Positions 16,829-25,677 of a stretch of DNA of 32,080 nucleotides are shown one piece after another. The notes under the pieces were generated by a model. It did not search any database and was not told the origin of the DNA. It saw only the letters and a list, made by a program, of their open reading frames with translations. The stretch's first letter is position 1. Each line of letters opens with the position of its first letter. Source of the DNA: Thiomicrorhabdus sp. (lineage in GTDB: Bacteria; Pseudomonadota; Gammaproteobacteria; Thiomicrospirales; Thiomicrospiraceae); NCBI GenBank assembly GCA_021648625.1, contig JAKISK010000013.1, forward strand, positions 1-32,080, in the 5' to 3' direction. A program made the translations under genes and the position numbers.

Positions 16829-17524
16829 TTACAACGCTACAGCTCTGCCAAAAACAAACTCTTTTTGCTTAACATCAAGTTGATTAAACAAGGCTTTAAT
16901 AAAATCATCCTGATTTTGATAAGCAAGCTCAACATCTTCTGTTATCGAAGAAACTCTAAATAGTAATCCATCAGGAATCTTCCCTGAAAAACCATATTTC
17001 AGTTGAATTAATTTTCTACTCACGCCAGGTAAAGTAACTTTATCTCCAATCACTATCCAATAAGTAATCGGCTCAACTCTCCCTGGTGCGGTGGCTAAAA
17101 GCCTGCGAACTAATAACGTTCTCTCTGCATCCAGCTTTATTTTTTCATCTCTAATATGAGTAATTTGAAACCCTTGAGCAGGATAACAAAACTCAGGACG
17201 ATGAACCTGATTTTGGTCACTACTTTGATCTGTCCCATAGGCTAAAGATAAAAAAACATCGTCACTGTTTTTATTCTTATAGTGCCTTTCCAGAATGTCT
17301 GAATAAATTTCATTTAAACTCTCTTCAACATCAGGTGCTTTAATTAAAGCCAGCTCTATTTTACTGGCCTTCCAATCACCTAGTTGTTTTGGAACAATGC
17401 TCTTTAATGATTCTTGGTTTTTTAAATTGGCCATATACTCAGTCGGCTTTAAATAATTTACGGTAAAGTATGAAAAAACCATCAAAATTGAAATTATTAT
17501 TACAGGCAGATTAAACATTTTCAT
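16829..17524 (-). CDS. epsI: Exosortase-associated protein EpsI
   Basis: A 231-residue EpsI-family protein: one N-terminal membrane segment ('LPVIIISILMVFSYFTVNYL') then a periplasmic domain. The hallmark is 'HRPEFCYPAQGF', the family's H-x-x-E-x-C-Y-P-x-x-G signature, followed by 'RRLLATAPGRVEPITYWIVIG'. EpsI accompanies or is fused to exosortases and is needed for exopolysaccharide production in methanolan-type loci; its biochemical role is unresolved. I chose ATG 17524, which has GAGG six bases upstream; the track GTG 17536 precedes that site. It overlaps the end of xrtB by 14 bases, so the two are translationally coupled. Confidence 0.88.
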   Translation of the reverse strand: MKMFNLPVIIISILMVFSYFTVNYLKPTEYMANLKNQESLKSIVPKQLGDWKASKIELALIKAPDVEESLNEIYSDILERHYKNKNSDDVFLSLAYGTDQSSDQNQVHRPEFCYPAQGFQITHIRDEKIKLDAERTLLVRRLLATAPGRVEPITYWIVIGDKVTLPGVSRKLIQLKYGFSGKIPDGLLFRVSSITEDVELAYQNQDDFIKALFNQLDVKQKEFVFGRAVAL

Positions 17525-18386
17525 TTTGACCCTCACTTTTTTTCATTTTTTTAGAAAGCCACCTTAAAAAAGTATCCGTAAAAATAATAAAGACCAAAGC
17601 AACAAAAAACAGTACAAAACCAGCAAAGTCATGTAAAAAACCTTGCCCAGCCTCATCGCCATAGTGAAAAGTAATTAATACCAAAACAATAACCCTTATC
17701 ACATTCGCAATAAAAGCGATTGGAACAATAAGAATGGCTAATGTTATATTTCTAAGTGCGGAAGTGCTTTTAATTAGATATAAATAAAGCAGTCCCATCG
17801 CTTCTAAAGAGATAATCGTGTGTACTCCAGCACATGCATCCGCTACCAACAATTTATAATAACCAATTTGTAATATCACGCCTGTTCGAGCGATTGGATA
17901 ATCAAAAAAATGAAGTATATTTTCAGATACATAGGAAACGGCTATTTTTAACGGTAACGTTATCATTGCTAAAACAGCGCCAGGAATAGGAACTAAAAAC
18001 AATAAAAATAAAATAGGGAACCATAATCTTTTTACACTAGAATATCCAAAAAAAGCTAGAAAAAATCCAAATAGTAAAAAAAACTGTGATAAAACGGCAA
18101 ACTCTAGTAGGCTTTGTGATTTTCCGATAATGTATAAAAATGCACTCATTAACATACATAAATAACCCATAACTTTACTAGATGATGTACTGTCATTAGG
18201 GTCTAAAGACTTCCAATTACTCCAAAATAAAAAAATAACGATTGCAAAAACAATTGGCCCATGTGCTTGTTCATCGGTTACCCATACTTCATTGAATAAT
18301 TGAGCATATATAGACCAATAAAGCAGTACAAAAGCAGCTAAAAAAGGGACAATAATTGAAAGTTTTGTTATTTCAACCGTATTCAT
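17511..18386 (-). CDS. xrtB: Exosortase (XrtB type)
   Basis: Polytopic inner-membrane cysteine protease/transpeptidase proposed to process PEP-CTERM sorting signals. About eight hydrophobic helices carry the exosortase catalytic set: Cys in 'VADACAGVHTI' (residue 185 from the chosen start), Arg in 'NVIRVIVLV' (231) and His in 'GFLHDFAGF' (252). The B type is inferred from a separate epsI and the epsDLEFG set rather than from subtype-specific residues. Start: ATG 18386 begins 'MNTVEITKLS' close to the first helix but has a poor Shine-Dalgarno; GTG 18428 and TTG 18419 are alternatives. No PEP-CTERM protein is present in this window. Confidence 0.85.
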   Translation of the reverse strand: MNTVEITKLSIIVPFLAAFVLLYWSIYAQLFNEVWVTDEQAHGPIVFAIVIFLFWSNWKSLDPNDSTSSSKVMGYLCMLMSAFLYIIGKSQSLLEFAVLSQFFLLFGFFLAFFGYSSVKRLWFPILFLLFLVPIPGAVLAMITLPLKIAVSYVSENILHFFDYPIARTGVILQIGYYKLLVADACAGVHTIISLEAMGLLYLYLIKSTSALRNITLAILIVPIAFIANVIRVIVLVLITFHYGDEAGQGFLHDFAGFVLFFVALVFIIFTDTFLRWLSKKMKKSEGQNENV

Positions 18387-18483
18387 TTTATTAAAAACTT
18401 TATTGTTTATTAAGTTCAAACCATCCACCCTTTTTTAACCAAACTCAAGCTTACATTTACGTATACCGTATTGCCGTTAAACA

Positions 18484-19887
18484 CTATTTTGAGCGTCCAT
18501 AAACATCTTCGATACGAACAATATCATCTTCACCCGTGTACTCGCCTACCTGCACTTCAATCATAACCAAATCTATTTTTCCTTGATTTTCTAAACGGTG
18601 TAGCTGACCCATTTGTATGTAAGTCGATTCATTAGGGCGTACTAAAAACTCTTTGGAATCAACGGTAACTGTTGCTGTACCAGAGACAACAATCCAGTGC
18701 TCATTACGGTGAAAATGTTTTTGTAAAGAGAGCTTATTACCAGGCTTAACCACAATACGCTTTACTTTATACTGCTCTGAAGCCTCTAAAACTTCATAGA
18801 TTCCCCATGGACGATGTGCTAAGCGATGAATCTCTGCCAATTCTGGAGCATTTTTTTTAATTTCAGCCACGACCTGCTTTACTTTTTGAGAGCTGGCTTT
18901 ACTTGAAATTAAAATGGCGTCTGAAGTATCTACAATTAATAAGTCATTGACATCAATTAACGCAATTTGACGCTCTCTTGTTACAAGTAAATTATTATTC
19001 GAATCAATACAAATAGGGGGGGGAGAATTTTCTAATCTTGATAAAACCGCATTATTGTCTTTTGCTTGCTTTACCTCTTCAAACAGTGCATCAAAGCTTC
19101 CTAAATCAGACCAACCTATATCACAAGGAACAACTTTCACTCGACTTGAGCGTTCCATGACCGCGTAATCAATGCTGTCTTCTGGAATAGCTTTCATTGC
19201 GGCTAAATCAATATGCCACTCTGAATCATTTTTATTTTTTGGCATCGCGCTTAAACATGCCTGATACATCTCTGGTGCATATTTTTTAAGCTCTTCAAGA
19301 AAGACACTGGCCTTAAAGCAGAACATTCCTGAATTCCAGTAATAATTTCCTTTATTAAGATAAGACTGTGCGGTTTCTAAATTGGGTTTTTCTTTAAATG
19401 AAAGAACCTCATGCCCTTTTGATTCAATGTAGCCAAAACCGACTTCTGGATACGTTGGTTTTATTCCAAAGGTCACTAGATTATTTTTTTCGGCTAATGC
19501 TTTGGCATTTAAAATGGCTTTCTCATACGCTTGTTGATCTTTTATTAAATGATCCGAGGTGGTTACCAGCACGAGTTCATCACCTTTACCGTCTGCCTCT
19601 ATAGCCAAACAAGCTAACGCAATAGCAGGTGCGGTGTTGCGCCCTACTGGCTCAAGCAAAAACTCTAAGGGGCGTGAAGCAACTTGCTCTAACTGGTCAA
19701 TGGCTAAAAAGTATTGTTCACGATTAGAGACAATAAATAACTGCTCGCAAACCGCTTGGTTACGCAACACGGTCTCTTGAAACAGTGAACGATCATTAAA
19801 TAATCGTACAAATTGTTTAGGGAGCATCGTGCGACTTAAGGGCCATAATCGAGTGCCAGAACCGCCACATAAAATAATATTGATCAT
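18484..19887 (-). CDS. manC: Mannose-1-phosphate guanylyltransferase / mannose-6-phosphate isomerase
   Basis: Bifunctional type II PMI-GMP (ManC/AlgA/CpsB), 467 residues, supplying GDP-mannose. The N-terminal nucleotidyltransferase has 'CGGSGTRLWPLSRTMLPKQF' and 'FKEKPNLETA'; the C-terminal cupin isomerase domain has 'HRPWGIYEVL' and 'GNKLSLQKHFHRNEHWIVVSG'. ATG 19887 (MINIILCGG) is chosen over the track start 19917 because it overlaps the TGA of gmm as ATGA and begins like other ManC proteins. A G8 run (19016-19023 on the + strand) encodes 'SPPPI' in the linker. It belongs to the gmd-fcl-gmm-manC block and works with the ManB homologue at 31936. Confidence 0.95.
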   Translation of the reverse strand: MINIILCGGSGTRLWPLSRTMLPKQFVRLFNDRSLFQETVLRNQAVCEQLFIVSNREQYFLAIDQLEQVASRPLEFLLEPVGRNTAPAIALACLAIEADGKGDELVLVTTSDHLIKDQQAYEKAILNAKALAEKNNLVTFGIKPTYPEVGFGYIESKGHEVLSFKEKPNLETAQSYLNKGNYYWNSGMFCFKASVFLEELKKYAPEMYQACLSAMPKNKNDSEWHIDLAAMKAIPEDSIDYAVMERSSRVKVVPCDIGWSDLGSFDALFEEVKQAKDNNAVLSRLENSPPPICIDSNNNLLVTRERQIALIDVNDLLIVDTSDAILISSKASSQKVKQVVAEIKKNAPELAEIHRLAHRPWGIYEVLEASEQYKVKRIVVKPGNKLSLQKHFHRNEHWIVVSGTATVTVDSKEFLVRPNESTYIQMGQLHRLENQGKIDLVMIEVQVGEYTGEDDIVRIEDVYGRSK

Positions 19888-20393
19888 TTCTTTTGTAAAC
19901 TCTCTTGCGCTAGCCATTTAACTAATTCAGGTAAAAAAACTTTACTGTATTCATGTACTGACTCATCCTTTTTCAGGGAATCCATCTCTAACCAACGGTA
20001 CCTTCCATGCTGTTGTTTTGGAAAACTGAGTTCACGACGTTCAGCCCTAAAAACGTGTGTCGCATTAATATAGTGTGTTGAAACATTCTGACTAAAAAAA
20101 CTATCACTATAAAAATGTTCGTATAAACCCAGTAGCGTTACTTGATTTAATCCCGTTAACATTAGACCTAGTTCACTTTTAGAGATACGCTGCAAAGCTT
20201 GATCTAAGGTTTCATTTTTATATACTCTGCCACCTGGCACAAACCAAACCCCTTTTGCGGGTGCATTTAACCGCTCACCCACCAAAACTTCATTTTGTTG
20301 ATTTAAAACTACTAAGTCCATTGCAAACAGAGGTGAGTTTTGCACCACCTGTTTAAAGCTACTTAAGGGTAAAGGGTTATTTTCGATAGTCAT
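19884..20393 (-). CDS. gmm: GDP-mannose mannosyl hydrolase (Nudix)
   Basis: A 169-residue Nudix enzyme that hydrolyses GDP-mannose, and possibly other GDP-hexoses, to GDP and the free sugar. The modified Nudix box '[24 protein letters not shown]' lacks some of the usual glutamates, exactly as in E. coli Gmm, and '[14 protein letters not shown]' and '[10 protein letters not shown]' are family segments. ATG 20393 overlaps fcl by 17 bases, and its TGA overlaps the manC ATG, so it is translationally coupled on both sides. The gmd-fcl-gmm-manC order matches the colanic-acid type fucose module. Confidence 0.92.
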   Translation of the reverse strand: MTIENNPLPLSSFKQVVQNSPLFAMDLVVLNQQNEVLVGERLNAPAKGVWFVPGGRVYKNETLDQALQRISKSELGLMLTGLNQVTLLGLYEHFYSDSFFSQNVSTHYINATHVFRAERRELSFPKQQHGRYRWLEMDSLKKDESVHEYSKVFLPELVKWLAQESLQKK

Positions 20394-21351
20394 TTTGATG
20401 CGCTAAAAACCAAGCATAGGTTTTCATTAACCCATCTTCTAAGCTTACATTCGCTTTCCAACCTAAACGCTCTAAACGAGAAACATTCATCAACTTTCTG
20501 GGGGCGCCATCAGGCTTTGAGGCATCAAATTCAATACGACCTTTAAAGCCAACCACTTTCGCAACGGTTTCGACTAACTCTCTAATGGTGCAATCTATGC
20601 CTGTACCTACATTAATATGCGAGAGCATGGATTGTGTTTCTTGCTGATAAATATCTTTCTCTAAATTCATAACAAAAATAGAGGCTTCTGCCATTTCATC
20701 AACGTATAAAAATTCACGCATTGGCTTACCTGATCCCCAAGCGGTCACAACAGAATCATTATTTAACTTTGCTTCATGAAAACGTCTTAATAGCGCGGGA
20801 ATCACATGGGAGTTTTCAGGATGAAAGTTATCATTTTCACCATACAGGTTTGTTGGCATCACACTTCGGTAATCTCTACCGTACTGACGGTTATAACTTT
20901 CACACAACTTAATTCCAGCTATTTTGGCAATGGCATAAGGTTCATTTGTTGGTTCAAGTTCTCCCGTTAAAAGAGCACTCTCCTTCATCGGCTGAGGGGC
21001 TTGCTTAGGGTAAATACAAGAGGAGCCTAAAAACAGGAGCTGTTGCACCCCATTTAGATGTGCAGAATGCACAATATTGGCTTCAATCATTAAGTTTTCA
21101 TAAATAAACTCAGCGGGGTATTCATTATTTGCATGAATGCCTCCTACTTTGGCCGCCGCAAGATATACTTGATCAATATTGTTTTTCTTAAAAAAATGAT
21201 TAACCACCTGCTGGTTTGTTAAGTCCAACTCTGAACGTGTTGCAGTGATGACCTGATTACCTGGTTCTTGAAGCAGTAATCGAACAATGGCTGATCCAAC
21301 CATTCCTTTATGGCCGGCTACAAAAATTGTTTTAGCTTGACTTGAAGACAT
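20377..21351 (-). CDS. fcl: GDP-L-fucose synthase
   Basis: A 324-residue extended short-chain dehydrogenase/reductase that epimerises and reduces GDP-4-keto-6-deoxy-mannose to GDP-L-fucose. Features: Rossmann motif '[12 protein letters not shown]' near the N-terminus, '[10 protein letters not shown]' with the catalytic Ser, the YxxxK of '[11 protein letters not shown]', and '[16 protein letters not shown]'. ATG 21351 follows the gmd stop by four bases with GGAG in the gap. The C-terminus 'HQNDYRK' overlaps the gmm start. It uses the product of the adjacent Gmd. Confidence 0.96.
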   Translation of the reverse strand: MSSSQAKTIFVAGHKGMVGSAIVRLLLQEPGNQVITATRSELDLTNQQVVNHFFKKNNIDQVYLAAAKVGGIHANNEYPAEFIYENLMIEANIVHSAHLNGVQQLLFLGSSCIYPKQAPQPMKESALLTGELEPTNEPYAIAKIAGIKLCESYNRQYGRDYRSVMPTNLYGENDNFHPENSHVIPALLRRFHEAKLNNDSVVTAWGSGKPMREFLYVDEMAEASIFVMNLEKDIYQQETQSMLSHINVGTGIDCTIRELVETVAKVVGFKGRIEFDASKPDGAPRKLMNVSRLERLGWKANVSLEDGLMKTYAWFLAHQNDYRK

Positions 21352-21355
21352 TTAC

Positions 21356-22477
21356 TTACTCCACGGCCACTGGAATATCATGACCGTGCTCTTTTAATAA
21401 CGCATGACGTTGTGCTATTTTTAAATCTTCAGAAACCATCTCTGAGCACATCTCTTGCACGGTAATTTCAGGTGTCCACCCCAGTTTTTGTTTTGCTTTT
21501 GAAGGGTCGCCCAATAGGGTTTCAACCTCCGCAGGGCGAAAATAACGTGGATCAATTTGCATAATCACATCGCCTACTTTTAAGGCTGGCGCTTTATCTC
21601 CGTCAATCGCGGTAATGGTTGCTGTTTCATCAATACCTTCGCCATTAAATGCTAATGTAATACCTAGTTCTTGAGCGGACCAAGCAATAAATTGACGCAC
21701 CGAATATTGAACCCCCGTCGCAATGACAAAATCATCGGCTACGTCTTGTTGCAACATCATCCATTGCATACGAACATAGTCTTTTGCATGTCCCCAATCA
21801 CGTAATGCATCAATATTCCCCATATACAAACAGGACTCTAGCCCTTGTGCAACATTGGCTAAACCACGGGTTATTTTTCGAGTAACAAAGGTTTCGCCCC
21901 GACGAGGCGATTCATGGTTGAATAAAATACCATTACAAGCGTACATTCCATAAGATTCACGATAGTTTACAACGATCCAATAAGCATACATTTTAGCTAC
22001 CGCATAGGGTGATCTAGGGTAAAAAGGCGTTGTCTCTTTTTGCGGTGTTTCTTGAACTTCGCCATACAGCTCTGATGTAGAGGCTTGGTAAAACTTTGTT
22101 TTCTTTTCTAAACCTAAAAGACGAATGGCTTCCAGTAACCTCAAGGTTCCTATAGCATCTACATCGGCCGTATACTCTGGCGATTCAAATGAAACCGCCA
22201 CATGCGATTGAGCTCCTAAGTTATACACTTCATCTGGCTGAACTTCTTGCAAAATTCGTGTTAGATTAGAGGAGTCGGTTAAATCACCATAATGTAAAAT
22301 GAAGTTTTTATTATCGACATGAGGATCTTGGTATATGTGATCCACTCTCTGTGTATTAAATGAAGAGGCACGACGTTTAATTCCATGTACTTCATAGCCT
22401 TTTTCTAATAAAAACTCTGCCAAATATGAGCCATCTTGACCTGTTACGCCTGTTATTAATGCAACTTTATTAGACAC
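21356..22477 (-). CDS. gmd: GDP-mannose 4,6-dehydratase
   Basis: Converts GDP-D-mannose to GDP-4-keto-6-deoxy-D-mannose. From GTG 22477 the protein has 373 residues, the same as E. coli Gmd, and begins (M)[23 protein letters not shown] with the GxxGxxG NADP motif. Others: '[18 protein letters not shown]', '[11 protein letters not shown]' with catalytic Thr/Ser-Glu, YxxxK in '[11 protein letters not shown]', and '[16 protein letters not shown]'. The track start 22513 adds 12 residues that no homologue I know has; AAGGTG sits at a good distance before GTG 22477. It is the first gene of the fucose module, 82 bases after epsG. Confidence 0.96.
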   Translation of the reverse strand: MSNKVALITGVTGQDGSYLAEFLLEKGYEVHGIKRRASSFNTQRVDHIYQDPHVDNKNFILHYGDLTDSSNLTRILQEVQPDEVYNLGAQSHVAVSFESPEYTADVDAIGTLRLLEAIRLLGLEKKTKFYQASTSELYGEVQETPQKETTPFYPRSPYAVAKMYAYWIVVNYRESYGMYACNGILFNHESPRRGETFVTRKITRGLANVAQGLESCLYMGNIDALRDWGHAKDYVRMQWMMLQQDVADDFVIATGVQYSVRQFIAWSAQELGITLAFNGEGIDETATITAIDGDKAPALKVGDVIMQIDPRYFRPAEVETLLGDPSKAKQKLGWTPEITVQEMCSEMVSEDLKIAQRHALLKEHGHDIPVAVE

Positions 22478-22545
22478 CACACCACACCTTATACTAAAAA
22501 TAAAACTCACCAAACATGACCAAAGCCTTATTCAGCATTCAATTT

Positions 22546-22573
22546 AAAAAATCTATCTCTCAACGCTTCGCGT
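22546..22573 (-). terminator. Possible weak terminator/attenuator between epsG and gmd
   Basis: On the - strand AACGC-GAA-GCGTT overlaps the epsG stop, with a T6 run about 12 bases later. The stem is only 5 bp and the T-run is distant, so it may at most reduce readthrough between the epsDLEFG and gmd-fcl-gmm-manC blocks. Confidence 0.25.
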
Positions 22574-23420
22574 TATTCAAAACAACACCAACAGGCTCCG
22601 CACCCGCAACGCTGATTTGTTGTTTTGCAAGTTCTACGTCTGCAATTTTTGCCTCATTTTTATTCACAACTAACAATACCCCTTTTGTTACAGCTGCCAT
22701 TGACTGTGCATCGGAGCTTTCAAGAATAGCCGGGGTATCGATAATAATAATGTCATAACGCTCTTCTAGAGCGCCGATTAAGTTACCAAATCGTGCATGA
22801 CCTAGCAATTCTAAAGGGTTTGGAGGAATGGTACCTGAAGATAGCAACGATAAATTCTCAATTTTAGGGATCACTTGAATTGCATCCAGCCCTGCTCGTT
22901 TAACCAAGACATCTGATAGCCCAATTCTGCCTGCAGTGTAAAACATTTTTTGCTGCGTAGGTGTTCGCATATCAGCATCCACTAATAAGGTGTTTTGCCC
23001 TAGCTGAGCAAAAAGAACGGCTAAATTAGCGGCAATGTAACTTGTGCCCTGCTGAGCGGTAGGTGCGGTAATCACTAATGATTTGTTTTCGGTAAACCAG
23101 CGAAGTGACAATTGACTTCTTAAAGCTCTAAGGGCTTCAATTTCTTTTCCGTAAATGTAAAAAGCGCTAATCACACTTGGGTCAATGGAATCATCTCCCA
23201 CGGTCAAGCAAGAGTAATCAAATTGCCTTGATACCACTTGCATAATATCTTCTTCAGTAATAAGCCCTAACTGAACTGCGGCATCACCAAAGCGTAAACC
23301 TTGCTCTTGTTGTGTTTTTACAATTAAGTCGGCATCTTGCGGTTTTAACTTTCCAGCCTCTAATAGTAAGTGGCCGATGGTGCGTTTATTTGGGCTGGTT
23401 TCAATCAGTTGATTTTCCAC
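22560..23420 (-). CDS. epsG: EpsG-family chain-length determinant tyrosine kinase, atypical P-loop
   Basis: A 286-residue cytoplasmic partner of the Wzz-like EpsF. The N-terminal 70 residues ('IGHLLLEAGKLKPQDADLIVK...GLITEEDI') form the small domain seen in EpsG and at the start of GspE/MshE-type ATPases. The BY-kinase core has Walker A' 'TLLVDADMR' (144-152) and Walker B 'YDIIIIDTPA' (222-231). The Walker A segment, however, reads 'TAPTAQQGTS', without the first glycine or the Lys/Arg of the usual GEG(K/R)S. There is no C-terminal tyrosine cluster. ATP binding may therefore be weak or lost, leaving a structural role with EpsF. The C-terminus 'GVVLNNAKR' is complete. Confidence 0.85.
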   Translation of the reverse strand: MENQLIETSPNKRTIGHLLLEAGKLKPQDADLIVKTQQEQGLRFGDAAVQLGLITEEDIMQVVSRQFDYSCLTVGDDSIDPSVISAFYIYGKEIEALRALRSQLSLRWFTENKSLVITAPTAQQGTSYIAANLAVLFAQLGQNTLLVDADMRTPTQQKMFYTAGRIGLSDVLVKRAGLDAIQVIPKIENLSLLSSGTIPPNPLELLGHARFGNLIGALEERYDIIIIDTPAILESSDAQSMAAVTKGVLLVVNKNEAKIADVELAKQQISVAGAEPVGVVLNNAKR

Positions 23421-23435
23421 GTTAACTCCTAGAAT

Positions 23436-24830
23436 TTATGTTGATTTACGGCTTGGCGCCATCAATCGTTTTGTGGAAGGTTTCGAAAAAGGGATTTCGC
23501 CCAATACAGGAAGGCCAACTCCCTGCACAACATCATATTCTGTTCGTACTCGCCGGTTCAACAACTCAGCCAATAGGGCAATGGCAATGGCTAAAATTGA
23601 CCCTAAAAATACCGATAAAATAACATTAACCACTACATTTGGCTTGCTAGGCTTAATAGGAGGAACAGCAACATTAAGAACGGATACGTCACTTTCTTGA
23701 GACGCACCTTCTAAGGCTACCTGGCTCAAGCGCTGTGTTGCAAGGCTTAAAATTTGCTGCGCGTCTAACACATCACGTGTAAAAATATCTAGCATGTTAC
23801 GATTGTCATTAATGCCCAATAACACTTGCTTTTGCACTTCAATCGCACTTTCAAGCTCAGCTATTTTTTTCTGAGCGATGGCTACATCACTTCTAATTCG
23901 ATCTTTTGCAAAGCGAAACTCCGATGCTAACTTGCGACTTAAACTGCGTACTTCAGATCTTGCCGCGCGATATTCAGGATGTTGATCACTTAAACGCTCT
24001 GCTAACTCAGAAAGCTTTACCTCTGAACGTGCAAGAGACACTTTAAGATCTCTAATAATAGGATCCGCTAAAACAGCACTGTCTAACTTATTTACCCCCC
24101 CCTTTAACACCGCTTCTTGTCTTGATTTTTGATGGAGAAACTCTGACTGTGCAATCACCAACTGCTGAGAAAGCTGAGATAATCGTGCCGTTTCAACGTC
24201 CATTCGCTTATCTGCAGAAACAATCCCTTTTTCTCTTTGATAGTCAGACAGCCGCTTCTGCGCGACAATCAAATCAAAACGCATCTTTTCAACCTGAGCC
24301 TTAAACCACTCTGAAGCCCTCTTAGAGGGCTCAATTTTTAATTGCAAGTTCGTTTCAATATAAGCCTCAGCAAAAGCATTTGCAAAAGTGGCCGCGGAGT
24401 CTGGGTTATTCGATTCATACCCTAAAGTGATCACACTACTTTCACGAGAGGGTACAACATTAAGACTCCGTAATAACAAGCCCGCAAGCCAATTACGAAC
24501 ATCCCCCTTTCCCTCCGTTGCCTCATAAAATGAGTCAAGCACGTCTGGGTTGGTATAAAGCTCTAATTTATCCACCACTTTTAATGCCACATTTTGACTG
24601 CTAATAATGTCGACCTGCGTGGCTAAATACCCTGGAATCAACTGGCTAGGGGCACTATAGCCTGTAATAGGGTCAACACCTTTATAATTTATAACCAAGG
24701 CCGTACTGCTTTCATAGGTCTTAGGCAATACAAGGCTAATAACGACTGCTGAAATAACCGTAACCAATAAAGCAAAAAGAGCTATTTTTTTTCTTGCCTT
24801 CAATACAATCAAAAACTGGTAAAAACTCAT
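23436..24830 (-). CDS. epsF: Exopolysaccharide chain-length determinant EpsF (Wzz-like)
   Basis: A 464-residue polysaccharide copolymerase: N-terminal transmembrane helix ('IALFALLVTVISAVVISLVL'), a long periplasmic coiled-coil region rich in Glu, Arg and Gln (about 180-360), and a C-terminal transmembrane helix ('VVVNVILSVFLGSILAIAIALL') preceded by the proline-rich 'AVPPIKPSKPN' typical of Wzz/PCP proteins. It controls chain length in the inner membrane and pairs with EpsG. A C8 run (24095-24102, + strand) encodes 'KGGV'. AAGGG upstream supports ATG 24830. It lies 12 bases after epsE and 15 before epsG. Confidence 0.9.
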   Translation of the reverse strand: MSFYQFLIVLKARKKIALFALLVTVISAVVISLVLPKTYESSTALVINYKGVDPITGYSAPSQLIPGYLATQVDIISSQNVALKVVDKLELYTNPDVLDSFYEATEGKGDVRNWLAGLLLRSLNVVPSRESSVITLGYESNNPDSAATFANAFAEAYIETNLQLKIEPSKRASEWFKAQVEKMRFDLIVAQKRLSDYQREKGIVSADKRMDVETARLSQLSQQLVIAQSEFLHQKSRQEAVLKGGVNKLDSAVLADPIIRDLKVSLARSEVKLSELAERLSDQHPEYRAARSEVRSLSRKLASEFRFAKDRIRSDVAIAQKKIAELESAIEVQKQVLLGINDNRNMLDIFTRDVLDAQQILSLATQRLSQVALEGASQESDVSVLNVAVPPIKPSKPNVVVNVILSVFLGSILAIAIALLAELLNRRVRTEYDVVQGVGLPVLGEIPFSKPSTKRLMAPSRKST

Positions 24831-24842
24831 TCTATTTAACCC

Positions 24843-25634
24843 TTAAAATAATCGTTCTTGAATAACAATAACATCATCGGCCAAAATTTCCGATGACAGA
24901 GAAGCACTCAGTTTAACTAGCTTACCCTCTTCATTTCGACGATCAATTTCAATCCCTCGAACCGTTCCTCTAGCAGAAATACCGCCACCCGCAGATATTG
25001 ATTGTGCCACTGTCATCCCTAGCTTGTAGCGATACACACCTGGACGATTAGCTTCACCAAACACATAAAAAACAGGTGCCTCTGGAACGTAAACAATATC
25101 ACCTGCTATCATTTTTATATTACTTCGCTTGACAACATCTACACTGGATTTAAGATAAAGTTGATCAATATTCACAGAAAATCGCTTAGGTGGATTCTCC
25201 GACATCCGAAGAATTGTTATCACACTAGAACCTTTTGCCGATACCCCGCCTGAAAGCGCAATAAAGTCAAACAGTGATTTCGCTCCTGATTCAATCGAGT
25301 ATTTACCTGGTTTCATAACCTGCCCCAAAACTGAGACCTGCTGACCGCTGGATTGCAACACAATAACGTTCACTTGTGCCTGCTTCAAAAACCCTTCTGC
25401 AACCAATCGACTAGCAATCAACTGCTCTGTTTCTGGCGCACTCAAACCCCCAACCTTAACCTCTCCAATCAAAGGAAAGCTTAACATTCCAGAAGCCGAT
25501 ATCTTTGCCTCTGTCATCAAGTCTGGATTGCCATAGACTGACACACGAACCATATCGCCGTCATCCAGCACACTATCAACCGCAAACACCGCCGTTGAAA
25601 AGAATAAAAACAACGCAACAATCAATTTTTTCAT
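24843..25634 (-). CDS. epsE: Polysaccharide export protein EpsE (Wza-like)
   Basis: A 263-residue periplasmic/outer-membrane export protein. A signal peptide 'MKKLIVALFLFFSTAVFA' is followed by a Poly_export domain ('DGDMVRVSVYGNPDLMTEAKI...FPLIGEVKVGGL') and two SLBB domains ('SVLGQVMKPGKYSI' and 'FYVFGEANRPGVYRY'). There is no lipobox cysteine, unlike E. coli Wza, and no obvious C-terminal outer-membrane helix, so an additional pore is expected; EpsL next door is the candidate. It sits 43 bases after epsL and 12 before epsF. Confidence 0.92.
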   Translation of the reverse strand: MKKLIVALFLFFSTAVFAVDSVLDDGDMVRVSVYGNPDLMTEAKISASGMLSFPLIGEVKVGGLSAPETEQLIASRLVAEGFLKQAQVNVIVLQSSGQQVSVLGQVMKPGKYSIESGAKSLFDFIALSGGVSAKGSSVITILRMSENPPKRFSVNIDQLYLKSSVDVVKRSNIKMIAGDIVYVPEAPVFYVFGEANRPGVYRYKLGMTVAQSISAGGGISARGTVRGIEIDRRNEEGKLVKLSASLSSEILADDVIVIQERLF

Positions 25635-25677
25635 AATACACTTCTTCTTGTTTTGAAAGAGAACAAACCCATCTCAT

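Noticed and set aside
18429-18483. Near-palindrome around ACGTATACCGT between manC and xrtB as an operator
   Set aside because: One arm lacks a base, the symmetric core is only GTATAC, and there is no nearby promoter; likely chance.
22516-22758. 80-aa + strand ORF overlapping the epsG 3' end
   Set aside because: Mostly antisense to EpsG codons, no Shine-Dalgarno and no recognisable domain.
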